From NCBI GenBank assembly GCA_024234955.1, contig JACKNK010000005.1, positions 62,001 to 126,000 on the forward strand: a DNA stretch of 64,000 nt. The letters are read 5' to 3'. The DNA comes from Gammaproteobacteria bacterium. Lineage in GTDB: Bacteria; Pseudomonadota; Gammaproteobacteria; JACKNK01. The notes beneath the pieces were generated by a model. It saw nothing but the letters and a program-made list of their open reading frames with translations, had not been told where the DNA came from and did not search any database. This document shows positions 20,387 through 30,655 of the stretch, one piece after another (positions within the stretch are counted from its first letter, which is position 1; each line of letters begins with the position of its first letter). Position numbers and translations under genes: made by a program.

Positions 20387-21190
20387 TCAACGCAGGCCAA
20401 GGACGTCCTGCATGTCGAACAGGCCGTTGGGTTGATTCATCAGCCAGCCTGAGGCGCGCGCGGCGCCATTGGCGAAGGTCATGCGGCTGCTGGCCTTGTG
20501 GGTGATCTCCACGCGCTCGCCGATGTCGGCGAACATCACCGTGTGCTCACCGACGATGTCACCGGCGCGAATGGTCTCGAAGCCGATGGTCCTGCGGTCA
20601 CGCTCACCGGTCTGGCCTTCGCGCCCGTAAACGGCGCAGTCCTTCAGATTGCGACCCAACGCGCCCGCGACCACTTCACCCATGCGCAGCGCGGTGCCGG
20701 ACGGAGCATCGACCTTGTGGCGGTGATGCGCCTCGATGACCTCGATGTCCACCTTGTCGCCCATGACCTTGGCAGCGATTTCCAGCAGCTTGAAGGTCAG
20801 GTTGACGCCCACGCTGAAGTTGGGCGCAAACACGATCGCGATTTCCCGTGACGCATCGACGATCTGCTGCTTCTGCGCGTCATCGAGGCCGGTGGTGCCG
20901 ATGACCATGCGCTTTCCGGCCACGCGGCAGGCCTCAACGTTGGCCGCAGTGACCTCCGGACGGGTGAAATCGATCAGCACGTCGAAGACGTCGATGACCG
21001 AAGCCAGCTCGCTGACGATGGAAACCCCCAGTTTGCCAATGCCTGCCAGCTCCCCGACGTCGGCACCGAGCAGGCTGCTGCCCGGGTGCTCGATGGCGGC
21101 AGTGACGGCCAGGCCGTCGGCCTCGTGACAAGCCTGGATGAGGTGGCGGCCCATGCGCCCGGCGGCGCCGGTGATGGCGATTCTGGTCAT
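20387..21190 (-). CDS. dapB: 4-hydroxy-tetrahydrodipicolinate reductase DapB
   Basis: This is a 267-residue protein, the standard DapB length. The NAD(P)-binding motif ITGAAGRMGRHLIQ is at the N-terminus, FTRPE and TTGLDDAQ follow, and the catalytic loop EAHHRHKVDAPSGTALRMGE is intact. It reduces the dihydrodipicolinate intermediate in lysine and meso-diaminopimelate synthesis. It lies downstream of dnaJ, as in many gammaproteobacteria, but 194 bp of repeat-filled DNA separates them, so it probably has its own promoter. Confidence 0.97.
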   Translation of the reverse strand: MTRIAITGAAGRMGRHLIQACHEADGLAVTAAIEHPGSSLLGADVGELAGIGKLGVSIVSELASVIDVFDVLIDFTRPEVTAANVEACRVAGKRMVIGTTGLDDAQKQQIVDASREIAIVFAPNFSVGVNLTFKLLEIAAKVMGDKVDIEVIEAHHRHKVDAPSGTALRMGEVVAGALGRNLKDCAVYGREGQTGERDRRTIGFETIRAGDIVGEHTVMFADIGERVEITHKASSRMTFANGAARASGWLMNQPNGLFDMQDVLGLR

Positions 21191-21232
21191 GTTCGGATCC
21201 CGGTGGCGCGGCTGGAAAAGCGGTCAGTGTAT

Positions 21233-21374
21233 GAACGCAAATAAATGCGGATGTTACCCGTAGGAGCGGCTTCAGCCGCGATCGGCCTTGCCTCAAGTTC
21301 CGGCGCCGCTCGCGGCTGAATCCGCTCCTACAGATTAATGCTGTTATTTGCGTCCATTCGCGTTCATTTGCGGA
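21233..21374. repeat. Nested inverted repeat between dapB and dnaJ
   Basis: The outer arms are GAACGCAAATAAATGCGGAT (21233-21252) and, at 21345-21374, an opposed set of TTTGCG, CGTTCATTTGCGGAT units. They enclose the GTAGGAGC palindrome described separately. The outer arms belong to the same family as the repeat at 22554-22643. Confidence 0.7.
21260..21331. repeat. REP-like palindrome, copy B
   Basis: The left arm begins GTAGGAGCGGCTTCAGCC and the right arm ends GGCTGAATCCGCTCCTAC, with one arm mismatch and a diverged centre. It is nested in another inverted repeat in the dapB-dnaJ gap. Confidence 0.85.
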
Positions 21375-21384
21375 TAAACCGCTG

Positions 21385-22506
21385 TTAAAACTTCATCTTG
21401 TCGAAGAAGGATTTCACCCCATCCAGCCAGGAGCTGTGCTTGGGGCTGTGCTTCTCGTTCATCGATTCGCCGAGTTGACGAAGCAGATCGGTCTGGGTCT
21501 CGGTCAGATTGACCGGGGTCTCGACAATCACCCGACACAACAGGTCTCCCTGCGCGCCGCCACGGACCGGCTTGACCCCTTTACCGCGCATGCGGAACAG
21601 CTTGCCGGTCTGGGTCTCGGCAGGAATGCGCAACTTCAGGCGACCATCCAGGGTCGGCACTTCCATCTCGCCACCCAGGGCGGCGGTCACCACGCTGATC
21701 GGCACCTCGCAATAAATGTTCGCGCCATCGCGGGTGAAGATCGGATGATCCTTGACGCGAACCTGCACATACAGGTCGCCGGGCGGGCCACCGTGCTCAC
21801 CCGCCTCGCCCTCGCCCGACAAGCGAATGCGATCGCCCGTATCGACACCGGGCGGCACCTTGACCGACAGCGTCTTGGTCTCGCGCACCTTGCCCGCGCC
21901 GTGGCAATCCGGGCACGGCTCCTCGATGACCACGCCGGCGCCGTGACACGCCGGGCAGGTCTGCTGGATCGAGAAGAAGCCCTGCTGCATGCGAACCTGG
22001 CCGACGCCGCCACAGGTGGCGCAGGTCTTGGGCTTGGTGCCGGGCTTGGCGCCGCTGCCGTCACAGGTCTTGCAATTGATCATGGTCGGGACCTTGATCT
22101 CGACCTCCTTGCCGGCGACCGCGTCCTCCAGGGTCATGTCCAGCGTGTAACGCAGATCGGCGCCGCGCTGCACCCTCGGACCGCCACCACCCCGCCCGCG
22201 ACCGCCGCCGAAGATGTCACCGAAAACATCGCCGAAGATGTCGGAGAAGCCCGCGCCACCGCCACCACCGCCCATGCCGCCTTGCACACCGGCATGACCG
22301 AACTGGTCGTAGGCGGCGCGTTTCTGCGCGTCGGACAGGACTTCGTAGGCCTCCTTGGCCTCCTTGAACTTGTGCTCGGCCTCCTCGTCATCCGGATTGC
22401 GGTCCGGGTGATACTTCATCGCCAGGCGGCGATAGGCCTTCTTCAGATCGGCTTCGCTGGCGTTGCGCTGTACGCCGAGGACTTCGTAGTAATCGCGTTG
22501 GGACAT
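21385..22506 (-). CDS. dnaJ: Chaperone protein DnaJ
   Basis: This is a 373-residue type I J-protein. The J domain occupies about 1-70 with the HPD tripeptide in MKYHPDRNPDDEEAEH. A Gly-rich linker follows (about 75-115). The zinc region has four CxxCxGxG repeats: CKTCDGSG, CATCGGVG, CPACHGAG and CPDCHGAG. The C-terminal substrate-binding domains end at FFDKMKF. It delivers unfolded clients to DnaK and stimulates its ATPase. It lies downstream of dnaK on the same strand, separated by 207 bp with an inverted repeat and a possible terminator. Confidence 0.98.
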   Translation of the reverse strand: MSQRDYYEVLGVQRNASEADLKKAYRRLAMKYHPDRNPDDEEAEHKFKEAKEAYEVLSDAQKRAAYDQFGHAGVQGGMGGGGGGAGFSDIFGDVFGDIFGGGRGRGGGGPRVQRGADLRYTLDMTLEDAVAGKEVEIKVPTMINCKTCDGSGAKPGTKPKTCATCGGVGQVRMQQGFFSIQQTCPACHGAGVVIEEPCPDCHGAGKVRETKTLSVKVPPGVDTGDRIRLSGEGEAGEHGGPPGDLYVQVRVKDHPIFTRDGANIYCEVPISVVTAALGGEMEVPTLDGRLKLRIPAETQTGKLFRMRGKGVKPVRGGAQGDLLCRVIVETPVNLTETQTDLLRQLGESMNEKHSPKHSSWLDGVKSFFDKMKF

Positions 22507-22553
22507 ATCGACGAATCAGTGGGTTAGCCGCGAATCAGGCGACTGTATTAAGT

Positions 22554-22643
22554 AGCCGCAGATAAACGCAGATGAACGCGGATAACAGCAAAGCATTTGC
22601 CGGGTGCGACTCATCTGCGTCCATCTGCGTTCATCTGCGGCTC
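22554..22643. repeat. Inverted repeat between dnaK and dnaJ
   Basis: The left arm contains GCCGCAGATAAACGCAGATG and the right arm CATCTGCGTTCATCTGCGGC, around a roughly 20-base centre. The arms carry tandem variants of AACGCAGATGAACGCGGAT. Transcribed through, it would form a long hairpin between dnaK and dnaJ. Confidence 0.75.
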
Positions 22644-22669
22644 AAAAAATCTGTGCTCGCAAAACAGCA

Positions 22670-22701
22670 AAGGGGCGAGATGGTAACCCACCCCGCCCCT
22701 T
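22670..22701 (-). terminator. Possible terminator after dnaK
   Basis: AAGGGGCG and CGCCCCTT form an 8-bp stem with a 16-base loop, 13 bases past the dnaK stop. On the minus strand it is followed by TGCTGTTTT, so it may end part of the dnaK transcript. Confidence 0.5.
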
Positions 22702-22713
22702 CGACCTCAGGAC

Positions 22714-24657
<1,944 letters not shown>

Positions 24658-24709
24658 GATGTTCAGTTCTCCAGTGGTGTACTCAGATATAAATTCAATG
24701 TCTGCCGCT

Positions 24710-24738
24710 TAGATGGATGCGATCGCGACGTTTTCAAG
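24710..24738 (-). promoter_or_regulatory. Sigma-32 (RpoH) type promoter upstream of dnaK
   Basis: On the minus strand CTTGAAA (24738-24732) is followed after 13 bases by ATCCATCTA (24718-24710). The -35 is perfect and the -10 matches CCCCATNTA except for its first two bases. It sits about 52 bp upstream of the dnaK start. Confidence 0.7.
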
Positions 24739-24766
24739 TCCCGCGCCCGAATCAATGGGCAAGCCT

Positions 24767-25321
24767 TTACTGTGCGACGATGACCTTGGCCGGACGAACC
24801 AGGCGACCATTCAGGGTGTAACCCTTCTGGAACACCGTCATCACGGTATTGCTGTCCATGCCTTCCGGTGCGGGCTGCATGACCATCGCTTCGTGGAACT
24901 CCGGGTTGAACGGCTGCCCGACGGGGTCGATCGCTTGCACGCCGAACTTGCTCATCACCTGGGATAGCTGCTTGAGCGTCAGCTCGGTGCCTTCGAGCAA
25001 TTTGGCGAGTTCTGCGCCTTCTTCCTTGCCGTGGCTCAAGCCCATTTCCAGGCTGTCGAGCACCGGCAGCAGGCCTTCGGCGAATTTCTCAAGGGCAAAT
25101 TTGTGGGCGTTCGCCAGGTCACGCTCGCTGCGCTTGCGCAGATTGTCCATCTCGGCCTGCAGACGCAGGCACTGATTCCAATGCTCATCGGCCTTGGCCT
25201 TGGCATCCTGAAGATCCAACAGCAACTGATCCGGGTCGTGGTCAGGCATTTCCTCAGCCCCTGCCAGGGCCTCCGCATCCGGGGACAGATCGTCTTCGAC
25301 AGGCGTTTCCTGATTTGCCAT
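24767..25321 (-). CDS. grpE: Nucleotide exchange factor GrpE
   Basis: This is a 184-residue protein starting MANQETPVEDD at the ATG at 25321; the upstream extension of the frame is unlike GrpE and would read through the promoter. An acidic N-terminus leads into a long helix (LQAEMDNLRKRSERDLANAH) that forms the dimer stalk. The beta domain ends with the family signature YTLNGRLVRPAKVIVAQ. GrpE releases ADP from DnaK. It is the first gene of the grpE-dnaK-dnaJ set and has a textbook heat-shock promoter upstream. Confidence 0.97.
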   Translation of the reverse strand: MANQETPVEDDLSPDAEALAGAEEMPDHDPDQLLLDLQDAKAKADEHWNQCLRLQAEMDNLRKRSERDLANAHKFALEKFAEGLLPVLDSLEMGLSHGKEEGAELAKLLEGTELTLKQLSQVMSKFGVQAIDPVGQPFNPEFHEAMVMQPAPEGMDSNTVMTVFQKGYTLNGRLVRPAKVIVAQ

Positions 25322-25375
25322 ATGCGGCTCGCTCCAGGGTTTTGAGATGAATGGGTTGGAAGATGACGGGGCTTG

Positions 25376-25401
25376 ATGGGGGCACACCCCCGGCTTTCAA
25401 G
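25376..25401 (-). promoter_or_regulatory. Sigma-32 (RpoH) type promoter upstream of grpE
   Basis: On the minus strand CTTGAAA (25401-25395) and CCCCAT (25381-25376) are separated by exactly 13 bases, a perfect match to the heat-shock consensus. It lies about 55 bp upstream of the grpE start. Confidence 0.85.
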
Positions 25402-25492
25402 CCCCGATACGGAAATAATTTTCCTCACATCATCTCCTCTCGCCCCGCCCAGCCCCGGACACGCAAACGGATGCAGCCGTGTCCCGAAAAAC

Positions 25493-25529
25493 AAAAAACC
25501 CCGCAGACCCATGAGAGGGCGTGCGGGGT
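25493..25529 (-). terminator. Intrinsic terminator of the serine protease gene
   Basis: ACCCCGCA and TGCGGGGT form an 8-bp stem and, on the minus strand, run directly into TTTTT. It begins about 22 bases after the protease stop and separates that gene from grpE. Confidence 0.85.
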
Positions 25530-25551
25530 CTTGGTTCGGGAGTGGTGCTCG

Positions 25552-26463
25552 TTAACGCATTGCCACCGGGTCGTCGTAGGTATTGCGGGCCAACACACCA
25601 CACTGGGGGCCGCTGTCCTTCTCAACACACCCTGCAACCGCAATCGCCCAGTTACGAACGGAATCGGCGCGGGCATACATCGCCGAGCGCGAACCGGTCT
25701 GGCTGCTGTTGGTCAATGACGAGGCGATACCGTAAACCCCCAGCTTGCCGGTGCGGGCAGAGCGCACGAACAACGGGCCGCCAGAGTCCCCCGGAACAGT
25801 AACGGTATCGGCCAGGGCACCGTCCATCGCCACCGTGGTGTGCACCGCGAAGCGATCGACACCGGTCACCACGGTTTCCACCAGACGGCGCTTGCTGCTG
25901 CCAACCACCACACCCAATTTCTCGAAGACACCCGGATAGCTGGACGCCAGCTCCGGCAGATCGGCCACCTCGTCGCCCAACGGCTCCTTGAGGCCGAACA
26001 CCGCGACGTCGAAGAAACGCGCACTGCCCAGAAGATAGGAATCGATTTCCGCCTGCGGAATGACCGTGGACACATCACGGGTGGCCAGAGGAACGGACGG
26101 ATGCAGATGAACCTGACCCGGCTCGGCGAACGCTTTGTGACCGGTCGCGAGATGCTTGACCTGCACACCCTGCCAGAGAACCTGCTCACGGACGCGACCC
26201 AGGGAATCCGAATACATGTCGCCCGCGACGTGTGCCGCCGTCATCACGGTACGCGGACCGATCAGCACGCCACGGCCATGACGCAGATACAGCTTGCCGT
26301 CTTCAGCAACAAACGGCAGCGTGATGTCCACAACGCCAGCCGGGACCGACGCCGCCATCAGCGGCGCGGCGACCCAGGACGCAATCAGTCCAACCAGTGC
26401 AACGGCTATGCGCTTGGCACTCGTGGATTGATAGACTTTGGCAATGTGGCTTTGCTTGTTCAT
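25552..26463 (-). CDS. Secreted trypsin-like serine protease (S1 family)
   Basis: This is a 303-residue protein. A long N-terminal signal region contains a hydrophobic stretch (IAVALVGLIASWVAAPLMAA) that ends near residue 38. The chymotrypsin-fold triad is visible: His in VMTAAHVAG, Asp in RFFDVAVFGL and Ser in VPGDSGGPLFV. Two late cysteines (AGCVEKDSGPQCG) could form a disulfide. It should act in the periplasm or outside the cell; the physiological substrate is unknown. It has its own terminator and is divergent from valS across 226 bp of A+T-rich DNA. Confidence 0.87.
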   Translation of the reverse strand: MNKQSHIAKVYQSTSAKRIAVALVGLIASWVAAPLMAASVPAGVVDITLPFVAEDGKLYLRHGRGVLIGPRTVMTAAHVAGDMYSDSLGRVREQVLWQGVQVKHLATGHKAFAEPGQVHLHPSVPLATRDVSTVIPQAEIDSYLLGSARFFDVAVFGLKEPLGDEVADLPELASSYPGVFEKLGVVVGSSKRRLVETVVTGVDRFAVHTTVAMDGALADTVTVPGDSGGPLFVRSARTGKLGVYGIASSLTNSSQTGSRSAMYARADSVRNWAIAVAGCVEKDSGPQCGVLARNTYDDPVAMR

Positions 26464-26689
26464 GGTCGTTTGTCGAATTTGTCAGTTCTTGTCGCATTAT
26501 GAAAATGTGCGAACCTCATCGAGGGGAAATCGCATCATTTTCGCGTCTTGCAGGCCTTTATGCATTGGCCATGCCAGAATTAACAAAAGCACCGTGACCG
26601 AATCCACGAATTTACATTCGTTTCAATATTTTCTCTTTATTTTTCGTGACCTTACGTAACGAAAACGACAAACAGGCGCACCGCTCCAT

Positions 26690-29548
26690 ATGGACAAGAC
26701 CTACGATCCCCACGCCATAGAACAGCGCTGGTACCAGACCTGGGAGGAGCGCGGTTACTTCGCTCCGTCACTTGGTGACGACGCTGGTAACACCCCCGGT
26801 CAGGCGCCGTTCAGCATCATGATCCCGCCGCCGAACGTGACCGGCAGCCTGCATATGGGCCATGGCTTCAACAACACGGTCATGGACACGCTGGTCCGTT
26901 ATCAGCGCATGAACGGCCGCCCGACGCTGTGGCAGCCGGGCACCGACCACGCCGGCATCGCGACGCAGATGGTCGTCGAGCGCCTGCTCGCGCGGGAGGA
27001 CAAGACCCGTCACGACCTCGGCCGTGACGCCTTCATCGAGCGCATCTGGGAGTGGAAGGAACATTCCGGCGGCACCATCACTCGTCAGCTGCGTCGCTTG
27101 GGCTCCTCCCTCGACTGGGCTCATGAACGCTTTACGATGGATGACGGCCTTTCGGATGCAGTGAAAGAGGTGTTCGTGCGCCTGCACGAGGAAGGGCTGA
27201 TCTATCGCGGCAAGCGCCTGGTGAACTGGGATCCGGTGCTGCACACCGCCGTTTCCGACCTGGAGGTCCTCAATGAGGAGGAAGCCGGGTACATGTGGGA
27301 CATCAAGTACCCGCTGACCGACGGCAGCGGCCATCTCGTGGTGTCCACCACCCGCCCGGAAACCATGCTCGGCGACACCGGCGTGGCGGTGAACCCGGAA
27401 GACGAGCGCTACAAGCACCTGATCGGCAAGACCATCACCCTGCCGCTGGTCGGTCGCGAGATTCTCATCGTTGGCGACGAGCACGCCGACCCGGAGTTCG
27501 GTACCGGCTGCGTGAAGATCACCCCGGCGCACGACTTCAATGACTACGAGGTCGGTCAGCGCCACGGACTGCCGCAGATCAACATCCTGACCATCGACGC
27601 CAAGATCAACGACGAGGCGCCGGAGAAGTACCGCGGCCTGGACCGCTACGACGCCCGCAAGCTGATCGTCGCCGACCTCGAAGCCCTCGGCCTGCTGGTC
27701 GCGGTCAAGGACCACAAGCTGATGGTGCCGCGCGGCGACCGTTCCGGCGCGGTCATCGAACCGTTCCTGACCGACCAGTGGTACGTGAAGATCGCGCCGC
27801 TGGCCAAGCCGGCCATCGACGCGGTCGCCGACGGGCGCATCCAGTTCATCCCCGAGAACTGGACCAAGACCTATTACAACTGGATGAACGACATCCAGGA
27901 CTGGTGCATCTCGCGGCAGATCTGGTGGGGCCACCGTATCCCGGCCTGGTACGACGACGACGGCAATGTCTATGTCGGTCGTAGCGAGGATGAAGTGCGC
28001 GAAAAGAACAATCTTGGCGACCGGGCGCTGCGCCAGGATGAAGATGTCCTCGACACCTGGTTTTCGTCCGCGCTGTGGCCGTTCTCGACCCTCGGCTGGC
28101 CCGAAGACACCGAACGCCTGAAGCAGTTCTACCCGACCAGCGTGCTGGTCACCGGCTTCGACATCATCTTCTTCTGGGTCGCCCGCATGATCATGATGGG
28201 CATGAAGTTCATGGGCGACGTGCCGTTCCAGACCGTCTACATCCACGGCCTGGTCCGCGACGCGCACGGCCACAAGATGTCCAAGTCCAAGGGCAACGTG
28301 CTCGACCCGATCGACATCATCGACGGCATCGAACTCGACGCGCTGGTCGAGAAGCGCACCGGCGGCATGATGCAGCCGCACCTCGCCGAGAAGATCGCCA
28401 AGCAGACCCGCAAGGAATTCCCGGACGGCATCCGCTCGCACGGCACCGACGCACTGCGTTTCACCTTCGCCGCGCTGGCCGGCACCGGCCGCGACATCAA
28501 CTTCGACATGGGCCGCGTCGAGGGCTACCGCAACTTCTGCAACAAGATCTGGAACGCCGCCCGCTACGTGTTCATGAACACCGAAGAACACGACTGCGGC
28601 ATCGGCATCGGTGTAGGAGCGGCTTTAGCCGCGAACGACGTTGATCCAAAGCCGATCGCGGCTGAAGCCGCTCCTACGACCGGTGAGATCGAGTATTCGC
28701 TGGCCGACCGCTGGATTCGCTCACGCTTCCAGCACACCGTCGGTGACGTGCGTTCCGCGCTCGACGGCTACCGCTTCGACCACGCCGCCAAGGCGCTGTA
28801 CGAATTCATCTGGGACACCTACTGCTCCTGGTACCTGGAACTGTGCAAACCCACGCTGACCTCGGACGACGCGACCGACGCGCAGAAACGCGGCACCCGC
28901 CAGACCCTCGTGCAGATGCTCGACGGCCTGCTGCGCCTGACCCACCCGGTCATGCCGTTCATCACCGAAGAGATCTGGCAGAAGGTCAAACCGCTGGTCG
29001 GCAACGCTGGCGAGACCATCGTCACCCAGGCCTACCCGACGCTCGACGCCGCACAGATCGACGACACCGCCGAAGCCGACATGGCCTGGGTGATGGACTT
29101 CATCACCGGCGTCCGCAAGATCCGCTCCGAGATGGACATCGCCCCCGGCAAACCTTTGCCGGTGCTGCTGTCCAACGGCAAGGACCGCGACCAGGCCCTG
29201 CTCGAAGCCAATCGCGCCTTCCTGATCAACCTCGCCCGTCTGGCAGACATCACCTGGCTCAACCCGGGTGACGCCAAGCCCGAATCCGCGACCGCGTTGG
29301 TCGGCAACATGGAACTGCTGATCCCGCTCGCCGGCCTGATCGACAAGGACGCCGAACTCGCCCGTCTGGACAAGGAGATCGGCAAGCTCGCGCAGGAGAT
29401 CGAACGCAACGAGGCCAAGCTGGCGAACCCGAGTTTCGCCGACAAGGCGCCGCCGCAGGTGGTTGCCGGCGCCCGCGCAAAGATGGAGGAAAACCAGACC
29501 GCGCATGCCAAACTGCTGGAACAGCGCGAACGTATCGCGGCGCTCTAG
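26690..29548 (+). CDS. valS: Valine-tRNA ligase ValS
   Basis: This is a 952-residue class Ia synthetase. The HIGH signature is in PPPNVTGSLHMGHGFNNT and the KMSKS signature in HGHKMSKSKGNVLDP. The editing domain between them contains VSTTRPETMLGDTGVAV. The anticodon-binding domain and the C-terminal coiled coil (ELARLDKEIGKLAQEIERNE) are present. It charges tRNA-Val and edits mischarged Thr. Residues 642-662, between DCGIGI and TGEIEYSLADRW, are encoded by a REP-like palindrome; E. coli ValS has a much shorter link here. The reading frame is intact. The glycan genes follow after 12 bp. Confidence 0.98.
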   Translation: MDKTYDPHAIEQRWYQTWEERGYFAPSLGDDAGNTPGQAPFSIMIPPPNVTGSLHMGHGFNNTVMDTLVRYQRMNGRPTLWQPGTDHAGIATQMVVERLLAREDKTRHDLGRDAFIERIWEWKEHSGGTITRQLRRLGSSLDWAHERFTMDDGLSDAVKEVFVRLHEEGLIYRGKRLVNWDPVLHTAVSDLEVLNEEEAGYMWDIKYPLTDGSGHLVVSTTRPETMLGDTGVAVNPEDERYKHLIGKTITLPLVGREILIVGDEHADPEFGTGCVKITPAHDFNDYEVGQRHGLPQINILTIDAKINDEAPEKYRGLDRYDARKLIVADLEALGLLVAVKDHKLMVPRGDRSGAVIEPFLTDQWYVKIAPLAKPAIDAVADGRIQFIPENWTKTYYNWMNDIQDWCISRQIWWGHRIPAWYDDDGNVYVGRSEDEVREKNNLGDRALRQDEDVLDTWFSSALWPFSTLGWPEDTERLKQFYPTSVLVTGFDIIFFWVARMIMMGMKFMGDVPFQTVYIHGLVRDAHGHKMSKSKGNVLDPIDIIDGIELDALVEKRTGGMMQPHLAEKIAKQTRKEFPDGIRSHGTDALRFTFAALAGTGRDINFDMGRVEGYRNFCNKIWNAARYVFMNTEEHDCGIGIGVGAALAANDVDPKPIAAEAAPTTGEIEYSLADRWIRSRFQHTVGDVRSALDGYRFDHAAKALYEFIWDTYCSWYLELCKPTLTSDDATDAQKRGTRQTLVQMLDGLLRLTHPVMPFITEEIWQKVKPLVGNAGETIVTQAYPTLDAAQIDDTAEADMAWVMDFITGVRKIRSEMDIAPGKPLPVLLSNGKDRDQALLEANRAFLINLARLADITWLNPGDAKPESATALVGNMELLIPLAGLIDKDAELARLDKEIGKLAQEIERNEAKLANPSFADKAPPQVVAGARAKMEENQTAHAKLLEQRERIAAL
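28613..28677. repeat. REP-like palindrome, copy C, inside valS
   Basis: The left arm begins GTAGGAGCGGCTTTAGCC and the right arm ends GGCTGAAGCCGCTCCTAC, inside the valS reading frame. It is translated as VGAALAANDVDPKPIAAEAA plus PT, and falls in the linker before the anticodon-binding domain. Confidence 0.9.
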
Positions 29549-29560
29549 GAGCCCAATTCA

Positions 29561-30655
29561 ATGATCCTGGTACCGGTCGGGACCAAGGCCCAGTTGATCA
29601 AGATGGCACCTGTGCTACGCGCACTCGATCAGGACGGACTGGATTACGACTTCGTCCTGACCGGACAGCATCGCGAGACCATGACGGATCTGATCGCAGC
29701 CTTTGGGCTACGCAATCCGCAGCACAATCTGGTCGGACCGGAAGAAGCGAACACGCCGAGAAAGCTCCTCGCCTGGCTGTTTGCAGTCTTGAAATGCGGA
29801 TTGCGTAAAGACTCGTTATTCGCCAACCCGGCGTATCGCGTCTGTCTGGTGCACGGCGACACGCTCTCCACGCTGGTGTGCGCGTTTCTCGCCAGACGGC
29901 ACGGCATTCCGGTCGCACATATTGAAGCAGGTCTGCGCTCGTACAACTGGTTTCACCCCTTTCCTGAAGAGTTGACCCGGATCGCGGTCAGCAAACTGGC
30001 GGAGATCTTCTATTGCGCCGGCACCTGGGCCTGCAACAACGTGGATGCGTTGCGCCGAACACGCAGGGAAGTCGTCGATATCCGGGACAACACCCTCCTC
30101 GATGCGGTCCGCTACGCCACCGAGCTCCAGACCCCGGCCGCCGCCGATGCGCCGATCTATGCCATTGCATCCATTCATCGCTTCGAGAACCTGCGTACCC
30201 GTGAGCGCTTGGATTTCATCATGGAACAGATCGTGATCGCGGCAGACTACTGTCCAATACGCTTCGTGCTGCACCCAGTCACACGGGTAAAACTCGAACA
30301 AACCGGATGGATGCAGCGCCTGATGGACACCCCGCGCGTCGAGCTGATTCCGCGCATGGATTACGTCCGCTTTCTCGGTCTGCTCAGCAACGCCCGGTTC
30401 ATCATTACCGATGGCGGCAGCAATCAGGAGGAGTCTGCCTACCTTGATCTACCCTGTCTGATCATGCGCAAGCGTACCGAACGCCAGGAAGGTCTCAACG
30501 CGAACGCGGTATTGAGCGACTACGACGCCACGCGAATCCGGGCGTTTCTCGAGAACCATTCCGGGCCCCGCCCACGCACACCTGACCTGAATGCCGCCGG
30601 CTCCCCCTCACGTCGTATCGCGCAACACCTGAAAGCATGGCTGGCCAGATCCTAG
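29561..30655 (+). CDS. UDP-N-acetylglucosamine 2-epimerase family protein
   Basis: This is a 364-residue protein with AGGAG ten bases before its ATG. It has the GT-B-like fold of non-hydrolysing UDP-GlcNAc 2-epimerases: LVPVGTKAQLIKMAPVLRAL at the N-terminus, LVHGDTLSTLVCAFLARRHG, the substrate loop HIEAGLRS, HRFENL, and near the end FIITDGGSNQEESAYLDLPC, which carries the conserved nucleotide-binding Glu pair. These enzymes make UDP-ManNAc for surface polysaccharides. The canonical RPE segment is degenerate (FPEELTR), so a related sugar substrate is possible. It leads a run of four overlapping genes downstream of valS. Confidence 0.82.
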   Translation: MILVPVGTKAQLIKMAPVLRALDQDGLDYDFVLTGQHRETMTDLIAAFGLRNPQHNLVGPEEANTPRKLLAWLFAVLKCGLRKDSLFANPAYRVCLVHGDTLSTLVCAFLARRHGIPVAHIEAGLRSYNWFHPFPEELTRIAVSKLAEIFYCAGTWACNNVDALRRTRREVVDIRDNTLLDAVRYATELQTPAAADAPIYAIASIHRFENLRTRERLDFIMEQIVIAADYCPIRFVLHPVTRVKLEQTGWMQRLMDTPRVELIPRMDYVRFLGLLSNARFIITDGGSNQEESAYLDLPCLIMRKRTERQEGLNANAVLSDYDATRIRAFLENHSGPRPRTPDLNAAGSPSRRIAQHLKAWLARS

